Below, piece by piece: positions 53,167 through 62,543 of a stretch of 64,000 nt of DNA. The number at the start of each line of letters is the position of its first letter. Position 1 is the first letter of the stretch. Made by a program: the position numbers and the translations under genes. Origin of the DNA: Agrypnia vestita (Eukaryota; Arthropoda; Insecta; Trichoptera; Phryganeidae); assembly GCA_016648135.1 (NCBI GenBank), contig JADDOH010004230.1:1-64000 (forward strand), given 5' to 3'. The notes under the pieces are model-generated. The model made no database searches. It saw only the letters and a list, made by a program, of their open reading frames with translations, and had not been told where the DNA came from.

Positions 53167-53918
53167 AATACTGAGTCAGTTCCGCTATTTTCAGTTTACT
53201 TGAATCAATTTAATATTAACTCAAGTACTTCTACTGACTTCTGTATACGTACGTATTTGAATTAATTTAACATTTACTTCATTCATGTAAATTGCGAACT
53301 TTTTGAGATTTTTTGAATTAATTAAATATTTTACTTCACTCAAGTAAGCTACAAGTGAATGGTTAATACGGTTTTGGGTTTATGGAGCTGCAAATTTAGT
53401 AATCCAAGTAAATACTTGTATTCAAGAACTTGGCTAATGTAAGCACATTTCCAAGGAGAGGAAAAATTTTGTATACCTATTTTGAATAGAAGTACTTACA
53501 ACTAAAAAGTTAGCAAAATTTCTACATTAGAGATACATTATAGGGTGGTTATTTCACTTAAATCAAGTAGACAACACCCTTATCTCAAGCGGATTTCTCT
53601 TCTGCATTACTTTATACAACACACAAATTGTATACCATTATATTAACATTATCTACTTTTGCAGTCGAGAACGAATCGCAGATGAATAATGTTAATGGGG
53701 GATACCCAGTGATGTTTTAAAATAATGTGAAATTCACTATTTTTCCCAACTTAAATATGAGAACCTTTTTCACTTCAATATTATTGTGGCATGTCTTTGT
53801 TAAATAATTGCTTTATTTTGTGGCGAGGTGAAAACAAAGAAATTGGGACAACAAAATAAAATATTTTATTTGAAAAATAATTACACAAGACCAAAGTTTT
53901 TTTTATACAATTTCTTTC
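53167..53918. other. intronic, no gene recognised
   Basis: Repeated 'AATTAATTTAA-ATT-ACTT-A' wording around 53200-53350 suggests internal degenerate repetition. No gene. Confidence 0.4.
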
Positions 53919-53920
53919 TA

Positions 53921-54080
53921 ATGTCTGCATGGCACTGGCTTCTCACACCAAGGGCTTCGGGTTCGATTCCCGGTGAGGTCACAATTTATCTATATGATTT
54001 ACTCAAGCCTGGGTAATTTGTGATGTGTTTCGAATTCTGCAATTGGGCCACTTAGCTTATTGAAGCGTAAATAAAATAAA
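53921..54080 (+). mobile_element. SINE family 2 copy
   Basis: B box GGTTCGATTCCCGGTGAGGT, 'ATGATTTACTCAAGCCTGGG' and tail 'ATTGAAGCGTAAATAAAAT'. Confidence 0.8.
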
Positions 54081-54127
54081 TATAATATATCCTACATATG
54101 TATATAATATACCCATCATCTGTAAGA

Positions 54128-54262
54128 CAATCGCAAAGTGATCCGATGGTCGGGGGTTCGGGACTCATCCCCTGAGACAACCAAGTTGGTCTTATTTTCA
54201 TATCACAATTAATTAGCTTGAAAAAAGTAAGAATGTTTATGTGAATCGTATTTGTATTTGAG
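54128..54262 (+). mobile_element. SINE family 1, diverged copy
   Basis: 'CCAAGTTGGTCTTATTTTCA', 'TTAGCTTGAAAAAAGTAAGA' and a degraded B box (GGTTCGGGACTC). Confidence 0.65.
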
Positions 54263-54546
54263 TTATTCAGATTAATTTTGAATGTGGAACATCATTGATC
54301 AATACCACACTAAATATGTACCTAGATACTTGCATAGGTTTTTAATTATTCTTAGAGCATGTTTATAGATGGAGCATGATACATGTAATTTTTTGAGAAA
54401 TGAATATACAATATTTTGAGTACAGTAGTACCCTGAAATTGCATGATAAGTGGGACTGACAAAATTATGTACGTCAAATTTGTGTAAATACATAATTGTG
54501 TAAATACATAATTGTGTTTGATTGGGACTAACAAAAACACTATATA

Positions 54547-55018
54547 CAGGGTGTACCAAAGCAGGCAGCAGGAAATTAGTCGGTAGATTCCTGCCTATGT
54601 TACGAGCCGAAAATGTTCAAGCTATGGTTATAGTTATGGAGATATGCAATATCAAAGATTGCATTTTTTTTCAATATTTCTGACTTATTTTCTGCAAAAA
54701 GTTGAACTATCAATACAGTAACTTATATCGATTATGAAAAATTCATTTGCTTCAACACGACTTAAATAAAATGAATAAAACCTTGTAAAAAAACTTTTTC
54801 AATTTTGCAAGGTTTTTAGTTTTTATCATTTAATTCGACTTGTATTAAAGTGAATGAATTTTTCATAATCAACCTAAATTTCTGTAATTAACTTTTTGCA
54901 AAAAATAAGCCAGAAATATTGAAAAAAAATGCAATCTTTGTTGCTTGAACATTTTAGGCTCATAAAATAGGCAGAAATCTATCAGCCAGGTTCCTGCTGC
55001 TAGCTCTGGTATACCCTG
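54547..55018. repeat. MITE family B, complete fold-back copy
   Basis: CAGGGTGTACCAAAGCAGGC at 54547 and its mirror at 55018; 'CGACTTAAATAAAATGA' mirrors 'CATTTAATTCGACTTGTA' near the centre. Confidence 0.78.
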
Positions 55019-56550
55019 TTTATTAGAAGAATTTTTTAATAAAAGATGTACATAGTTCATTGCTTTATACATACAAAGTATTAAAATTATAAATGAGATA
55101 CTTGAAACAAAGTAATTTCGATCTCGATGGCTTCATTAAATTTATCCAACTTGTATGATATCACAATGTCTTTTTTTCACACAGAATTTTCTTTGTAACT
55201 ATGATGTGTTCTTCGTTGTAGTTCATATTTTTTAAAATTTGTAAGCCTTTTTTAATTGAGCTGAATTGATAAATGTGAAATTGCTTTTCTAATGGAACTA
55301 GGTTTAAAGTACCAGACTCTTCAATAATGTTTCAGTAACTGATCATTGATATCATCATCATCGACATTCAAATTTCACTGCCTGACAAGATTGACTACTC
55401 CTTTATCACACAAATGACGTGATCAGTTTCTGGCATTGTTTCTGTCATGTTTTAAGCAGGAAAGGAAAATCAAGAACTGTGTAACTCCGAATTCGTAAGT
55501 TGGAGTGTTACTCTGTACATCAATTTAAATTATACATTACTATTGTATTTAGTTGTTTTAATAAAAATGAACATTATACAATTTATCAATTTCCTGTCAT
55601 TTTTACTTGTTATGTATGTCCAGTGATGATATAAAAAAAGAACAATGACTTCAACTTCAAATTGTTTCCTGTCAACACCAGCATTGCACTATGTGTTAAC
55701 AATTTTTCCTAAAATGTCAAGTCCTCATTAGCAACGACTATGTTTAAAGCACTTTTATCTTACTCCTTGGGGTAAACCTTCTTTTAGTTTTTCATCTTTC
55801 GCAATATAGGCATCCTATCGTTGACCGGTTATTTCTAGTATCTATAATAATTATTTTTAATGTTTTTGTGTTTACCAACACATTCTTAAAATATTTGTAA
55901 TGTAGTATAAGCACCACTTGTTTAAACAATATGCATTCTGAAAATGTGGAAAAATCTTTTAATTGGTCGGATGCCGGCCGTACGTAACGCGGAATGTAGC
56001 CTGTCTGCCGCGCAATTTCGCGCCCGATTGCAGTTTTTAGACACTTTTTTGTGATGGTTATATTCATGTAAAAATCAACAATAATCGCTAAGAAGTTGCA
56101 GTTTCTGGTTTCTCAATATACAGACTTCAATAATTACTTATGTTTCAACAATTACTTGTACAATAATTACTTATTCATTAATTATGAAAATAATTAAATA
56201 ATAATTATTATGAAATAATGAACTCGTTCATTCATTCAAAAACTTGAGATACAAGTAATGATAAACTTTAAAAACTCATAAACGCAGGTAAAATAGGCCG
56301 AATTCGCATACGTGTCTAAGGAGCGCAGATCTGCGCTCCGGTACAAAAGTTTTTGCGCGGATCTGCGTTCTGATTTTTGGCAAGACTGCATTTTTATTGT
56401 GAATATCCAAGATTGTTAATATTTTATGTGTGCGAGTTTCGTAATGAAATGGTTCATAACCTTGTTACGACAGCCTACATGCTTGATGATGGCTAATAAT
56501 TAATCCTATTTCTCTTGAGCGACCATAGTAACATGACCTTTTATTTGCAG
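55019..56550. other. intronic, end of the 19.9-kb intron
   Basis: No gene. A perfect 20-bp palindrome GGAGCGCAGATCTGCGCTCC is at 56321-56340, followed by a partial repeat 'GCGCGGATCTGCGTTC'. AT-rich otherwise. Confidence 0.5.
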
Positions 56551-56697
56551 GGTTGGTGCTGGTGTCGTCGCTGCTGTTGCTGATGGGATTGTGCATGTTC
56601 TGTTTCCCGCGGCAGCTGCTGGCTCCTCGGGGATCTGCGGCTTCCCCACCTCGCCCAGCACGCCCTCAGCCTTTGCCCAAGGGACCTCAGCTGAAAG
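56551..56697 (+). CDS. OATP/SLCO transporter, internal exon
   Basis: 147 bp, phase 1 at both ends, bounded by TTTATTTGCAG and GTCGGT. The join with 36689 restores a Gly codon after the GAWWLG signature. It encodes LVLVSSLLLLMGLCMFCFPR (TM6), then QLL and a Pro/Ala-rich cytoplasmic loop ending LPKGPQLK. A GTAC donor four bases downstream would break the phase with the next exon, so 56697 is preferred. The GC content is about twice that of the flanks. Confidence 0.9.
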
Positions 56698-59419
56698 GTC
56701 GGTACTCGACTATTATTGCTTAACATAAGCGGTTGCTATAAACATCTCTGAGTTTATTAAAATAGGAAGACTATGGCTTTTTGGGCCATGTGGATAGGCC
56801 ATGGCCAGCAGTCACCGAAGTCATTGCTGATGAACAAGACACAGAGCTTAGGTAGCCTAAAACAAAGATAAAATGACAATCATCTATTCTGAACTAAGCA
56901 ATATTGCTATTTCTTATAGTTATTATATATCACTGTGACGCCTTTTTTTTGACGTTTTATGTTTGACAGGTTTGAAATTGATGAATGCAATCAATTAGAA
57001 GGCTCATTATTCGTAATTGTGAATAAATTAACATTTGTTTACGTTTTAGAGCTTTCTGATCGAATTCATTAATTTCAAATATGTCAAACTTAAAACATCG
57101 AAATTGGCGGCAATAGAATGTTATACATACCTGTCAAGATTGGGATTAAGATCAGACATCCCATTTTCAGAAAAGCACAGTATGTCTATAATGATACATA
57201 TATGACTCACAAGGGGTTGTTGAACTAATGTGATGAAGTATTTGCTATTTTATTCTTTTTTTCTTTCTGATATGTTATTTTTACTTTTATATTCATAGAT
57301 CTATTGTTGATTGTTGAGATATCAATATTCTCATATATCATTCTTACCTTTCTTCCATTTATTCGTTCCACATGACCAAACTATCTTACTGTTTACCTTT
57401 GTTAATTTTATTCTCTTTGTCAAGTTATGCTTTATATTTGCTACTACATATTTTGTTAATTAATAAATGGATTTGCCAGGTGTATGACTGAGTAACCCCA
57501 GTTTCACTGCATTCTTTTTTTTTTTTAAACTTATACAAGTATTGTCAAGTGGCATTAACAATAATTTAATTCCTTTCCCAACTTCTTTTGTGATGGAATA
57601 TTTCATTAAATAATTGTACACTTATTTTGATTTGATAGTCATTCATTTTGTAATAAACATTGTGTGATCTAAATTCTTCCATCAGTTTTTTACTTTTCGA
57701 AGCAAACATTAAATGTTTAGTATTTTGTCAAAAATTATCGATGAATCATTTACAACAGTGATGGCTAACCCTTTGAGCTTGGTGTGTCATAATTCAGAAT
57801 AAACCCAGCTCCTCTGGTGCCATGTCACGTCTAGAAATATCCATAATTTTGTGATATTCTCCTCCGTAGTAAAAAAAAAGATATATTTATTTATTAAATT
57901 AGTAAAAACAAATATGTCTTTACATTATGTACTGATTTTTTTGTTGCTGAATATCATTTGCTGAATCTTCAATTGAAGGTTGGTATTTTGGGCACTTCAA
58001 GCCCAAGCAAAGATTATTTACTTCATCTGTCAGCCGGCCTCTTTTATTGATTTTTATACTGTTTAACGCTGAGAATAAGATCTCACAAAAGTACGTGTAG
58101 GAAAAAATTGTAGATAAAGCCATCGTCAGATTTTTCAGGATTCTAAACGTATCCAGTAACCGATTCCAAGTACTCCAAATTTCCTGTTTGTAGTGGCGCT
58201 CTTCATTCTCCAAACCATTTCTTTCCAGATTCTCAAAATTCGTCCTCAAGTCGATTAATAGTTGACTTGAGCTCAGATTCTGTCTGTAAATTCTGCGAGT
58301 TGCAACTCCAAGTCATAATTTTACATCCGTTGGAATCCATATAATTCCCTAGTACTGTAGACTGCTACATCCGGATACTTAATTATTGTAATTGTCTATT
58401 CCAGGCTTCTAAATTGATTAAACCTTTCGCCGAACTGGTCAAGCTACGAGTTTAGATGCTGGTACTGTATATGCAAACCAAATAGTTAATGTGGTATAAT
58501 TGGTAAGCCAACCTCCCGGCAGGAGATTATTCTGGGTTTGAGTCCTGGTGGTAATATATTTTTTCATTAGAAAAATGTATTATTTATATTTGTCCTTCTC
58601 AGTGATTCATCTAATTTGTTATAAGTATCATATAACTCTTTCAAAATTCCAATTTAACATATGTAGAATAAAAGCACAGTAAAAATGTGTTTAAATATTA
58701 AGTGATAAAGAAAATATTATAGGGTGCGTCCAGGTAAGTGTGGTGTTGGGGAAAGTGCGTCTGTATGTAATATCTCTAAAAAAAATTTGAAACGATTTTC
58801 TTATACTCATAGACAAGACGGCAAAAACTATTAAGATTGAATAATGTTGTCATTACACATTGTAAAGAAAATTGTCTATGAATTTTGAGTCAAAAATATA
58901 TGATTGCTTTCGAGGTCGAAATTTCAACTTCGAAATTCGACTTATTTATAATTGTGTTATGTGTTATTTATAATTTTAACACTTTTTAAAGTGTTAAAAT
59001 TTTTTTCTTACTGTCAGTGCAGAATTTCAAATTCAAGTGAGTAGCAACATAAATGCCTAATTTGTCATTAAGCACACCTCTATTGTTCATAAATTAATCA
59101 CTTTTATGTAAATATTTAAAACTTAAAAACAGACTCTATTGTTTCTAAATGGATGAAGTGCGTCTACATTGGTGTTTCTAAAAATGTTTCATTTTATATT
59201 TTGCATGTTTAAAATAGCAATTATTATTTTATATATGTGAAAAATAACTATCTGGCATTAGAATACTTGATGAATGAATTGAATTCTTTCATTGTACGAA
59301 TTTGAAGAAATATATGCCGCACTTACCCGGACTCACCTTATACGTTTAATACTAATTTTGAATACATAATAAATTTGTTCACATTGAATGCAGTCATTAA
59401 GAATAATTTTATCTTTCAG
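56698..59419. other. OATP intron, 2.7 kb
   Basis: Contains a degraded LINE C-terminal fragment on the minus strand (57340-57440; SLVMWNE/MEERM-like words of the 189-430 family) and a tRNA-like SINE head at 58489-58556. No other gene. Confidence 0.55.
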
Positions 59420-59584
59420 ATTTCCCCAAGACACTCAAACGTCAGCTGAGTAATGACATTCTGATGTTCCGCACGGCCAGCTGTGTCCTGCATCTTTTGC
59501 CTGTGGCTGGACTCTACACTTTCCTGCCAAAATACCTCGAGTCGCAGTTCCGTCTGCCCACTCACGACGCTAATCTCATATCTG
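59420..59584 (+). CDS. OATP/SLCO transporter, internal exon
   Basis: 165 bp between ATCTTTCAG and GTATGC, phase 1 both sides. It encodes FPKTLKRQLSNDILMFRTAS, CVLHLLPVAGLYTFLPKY and LESQFRLPTHDANLIS. This matches the OATP segment that leads from the cytoplasmic loop into TM7 and the following extracellular stretch; the '...A-LI-G' end is the conserved lead-in to TM8. Confidence 0.92.
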
Positions 59585-60999
59585 GTATGCGTGGCATCTA
59601 ATTTATAAGTCTACCGTAAAGAATATGGCATGTCATAATTATACTCGGTTAAATCAATTATCAGAAATAATTTTTTTTAAATTGTATTTTGGTACATCTG
59701 TAGTCATTAATCAATCTATTCTTGAAAGATGGATCAATTTTCCAAAGGGATTAACTAAACATAGGATAATCTGTTACCAGCTCTGAAATTAATTAATAAA
59801 TAAATTTAAAAATATCCAGAACTTTATATTTATTTTGTTCTCTACCATGCTTCGCGTTTTGGGCCAATTGGAAAAATATGTAACAAATATTGGATACGTC
59901 GAATATAAAAGTCCCACTCTAATTTGAATGAATTTATAATTTTTTTATTAGAGGTTAAATTATAATATGTGAGGGATATAAAAGTAAAGGCAGCAATGTC
60001 TCATTGAGGTAATTCTGAGATAAATGTAAAAAAACTGTCACTAAAGGATATTTCTTTGGAATCTATGAAACTTACATCTTATTGGAAATAAGTTTTTAAA
60101 AACAATTGCCACCTTTGTTTTCCTTTCATAGGGTGACCATTTTGTCATGCGACACAATCCTTGGTGGTTGATTGATTGAAGTGGATACTGCTGCCTTTGG
60201 CTTTATATACTATAAGGATATTGCTGTCTTTGCTTTTAAAAGTGATTTGGAAACATGATTTTAGAAGTGATAGAGCCGTATTTCTTATAAAATCTCGAAT
60301 TCAGTACATTCTTATTAAGTTATTCTCAGTGACTTTGTTTTATTTTAATTTTTTTTTTTGAAATTGTTGCTTTCATAACTTTATATCGTCCCTTTAGAGG
60401 TAAAACTCACTAAATGCAATATTAGGCTAAAATGAGCTACGAATACCAACATTATTTTAATCTCTATTGCACGAAAAAATCAGGAAGTGAATATTCCCTC
60501 TCTATTCAAAGTTATTTAGTGGTAAAGCTCATAATTTAAACATTTTCAATAATTCTCTCCAGTTGAAAATCATCAAATCACTTAGTTACTTTCACCTGGC
60601 GGCAAAATTGACAACTTGTCTTCGTTGTCTCTCTAAATGCAATAATAATTGTAACCCGAGCGGCGGCACTTACGGTGTAATGTTGTATTTATATTTCTAT
60701 GAGTATATAAATATTTGTAGCCGAACTCAATTTATTCCTGGAAATAAACTTGCATAAGTTTATTGGAACACGAAATTTTGTTTGACATACCGAAAGATAA
60801 ATTTATACTCTTTCAGTGGCTTCCTAACATTATATAAAAAATTTCAGGAGGCTACTTCAAGGGCTATCTATATTTATTATATAGGACAGTCTTTAAAGTA
60901 TATACCATACAATTGACAAAGTGGTAACTTGCCATATGAACCATTTTTATCTTATCGGACCAAGCATGATGTGTTTTACCGTGATATCATTTTTGACAG
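59585..60999. other. OATP intron, 1.4 kb
   Basis: Holds a MITE family D copy (59971-60245). The rest is AT-rich with no other feature. Confidence 0.55.
59971..60245. repeat. MITE family D with duplicated right end
   Basis: Left end 'GGGATATAAAAGTAAAGGCA'. The right end word 'GGATA-TGCTGCCTTTG-CTTT' occurs twice, at 60183-60207 and 60217-60240. Confidence 0.65.
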
Positions 61000-61125
61000 G
61001 TATTGGTGGTATCCTCGTGATGGGGGTTGGGATCCTATTGAGTGGAGCGGTCATCTTAAAGTTGGTGCCCACAGCTCGCTTTGTCGCCGGGTGGATCGCA
61101 TTTACTGCTCTGGCTTATGCTTCTG
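61000..61125 (+). CDS. OATP/SLCO transporter, internal exon (last seen)
   Basis: 126 bp between TTTTTGACAG and GTAAGG, phase 1 both sides. It encodes IGGILVMGVGILLSGAVILK (TM8), then LVPTARFVAGWIAFTALAYA (start of TM9). ILVMG-G-L-SG and K--PTARFVA-W are OATP words. The gene continues past the window, so large extracellular loop 5 with its cysteines is not visible. The downstream intron is the one entered by DIRS copy 2. Expression or substrate cannot be inferred. Confidence 0.92.
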
Positions 61126-61370
61126 GTAAGGTTTCTCACCCGTTTCTACCTGCCACATTCATGGTACCATGAAACATGATGTTATGATAAATAAGATGAA
61201 TGAATGTCTTGTCATTATGAATGTTAATGATGATAAATAAAATTAATTAGTGCCTATTTGTATTGAATTTAAATGATTAAATAAGTCATATTGAAAGCTG
61301 AAATGAATAAATTTTAATGTACGTAATTTTTATAGAGAATGTAATATCAAATGATTATCACATATTTTTT

Positions 61371-61502
61371 ATGCCCACCCAAAAAAGACTTCTATACTTA
61401 CTTTCCCGCATAAAAAAGTAGTTTCGTCTCTACGAGACATTAATAATATATCTTGATTTATAATTTCCCCCTGGGGATAAAATCCAGTACTGCGTTCTTG
61501 AA
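61371..61502 (-). repeat. MITE family A, half copy
   Basis: Reads like the right arm of 15947-16365 ('CACCCAAAAAAGACTTCTAT', 'GTTTCGTCTCTACGAGACAT') and continues into 'AAAATCCAGTACTG', the reversed outer block of the copies at 68 and 14862. Confidence 0.7.
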
Positions 61503-61784
61503 GAATTTAAATATACTCAAAATGTTCTGAAAATAAGAATTTAATGGATAAATGACACCTAATAATATGTGTGGACAAAATCTGCTACCCTGACTGCTCT
61601 TGTAAATAGTAGCCATTTCACGGTCAATACAACGCACAGTATACATATTTCTAAAATCATTAATGAATATTTTAAATGAATTAAATATTAAATGTTCCGC
61701 TACAAAGAACTGTTACACCATCCGGGGGCAGATTCTTAACGTCGCTAAATAAAGTGGCCTGTATCTTGGTTAATTTTTTTTAAT

Positions 61785-62543
61785 ACGGTCGTGAAGGAGC
61801 CGCCAGTACCGAGAGCGGACCCGAAGCGGATCGAACAGATCTCGAAGTTGCAACACTTCGATTCCGACGAGTGGTCAGGCGTTCGCTATGCGGAAACGCA
61901 GAGAACCTACGCGGCGACTCCCACATTTGTGGAATTGTCGGTGAACGACGACTTGAGAAGGATCGATAACGCGCCGACCCATACTGGCTTGCTGGAAAGA
62001 TCGCTCGCCGCGCTTTCAAACGCCTTGCTCGCCCAGAGGGAGACCCTGAGAGACGGGATGCAATCGCTGGTGAATTGGGCATCCGAACCCGGCACGGATC
62101 TGTCCGCTTCGGCTCTCTTCGAGCGGATTCAGTCGATGTTCACCAGCGATGCTCCGTACAATAAGATTTCGGACGACATCCTGCAGATTGTGTGCGGCAG
62201 ACGGGCAGAGTGTATACTGAACCGGCGAAAGGCCATATTGGAGGGCTTCAAAGACCCTTTCGTGCGAGAAGGTGCGGCCAAAATCCCTCCAAGCTCGGGA
62301 TACTTGTTCAATAGGGAAGAGCTATCGGCGTATATCCTAAAGAACGGGGGGCCAGGAGAAGGTGATGGTCTCGCCTGCAACCCGAAACCTGGCCCAACCG
62401 TCAACATCTTCCCGTACGGTCTAGTGGCTAGGATACCTGGCTTTCACCCAGGAGGCTCGGGTTCGATTCCCGGTACGGGAACCACAGCCCCAGCCGTCAA
62501 CTTCTCGTCGAGCTCCGAACCAGGGATACCTCCAGTCCCGTAA
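61785..62543 (+). pseudogene. DIRS gag-like protein, copy 2, with in-frame tRNA insertion
   Basis: The frame matches copy 1 from VVKEPPVPRADPKRIEQ (VKEPPV begins with a Val-to-Met-like change at the truncated start) through PGPTVNI. It then reads 26 residues encoded by the tRNA (FPYGLVARIPGFHPGGSG...) in place of one Ser, and resumes APAVNFSSSSEPGIPPVP to the stop at 62541-62543. The insertion is exactly 75 nt, so the frame is kept. The N-terminal 100 residues and the start codon are lost. Confidence 0.85.
62410..62484 (+). tRNA. tRNA-Glu(UUC)-like sequence with encoded CCA, inserted in DIRS gag
   Basis: 62410-62481 folds as a full cloverleaf. The acceptor stem TCCCGTA pairs with TACGGGA, A is the discriminator, and the anticodon stem CCTGG/CCAGG holds the loop CTTTCAC with anticodon TTC. 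The T-arm has GGTTCGATTCC, a perfect B box. 62482-62484 is CCA. Compared with DIRS copy 1 the whole 75 nt are extra, joined to AACATCT on the left and CAGCCCC on the right with no base duplicated or lost. Odd points: position 8 is C where U is nearly universal, and pair 49-65 is T-G. No T-run terminator follows. It is best read as an inserted copy of a mature tRNA, not a normal tRNA gene. Confidence 0.9.

Noticed and set aside
58489..58556. tRNA-like sequence in the OATP intron
   Set aside because: The B-box-like GGTTTGAGTCC is imperfect and the arms do not pair as a cloverleaf; probably a SINE head.
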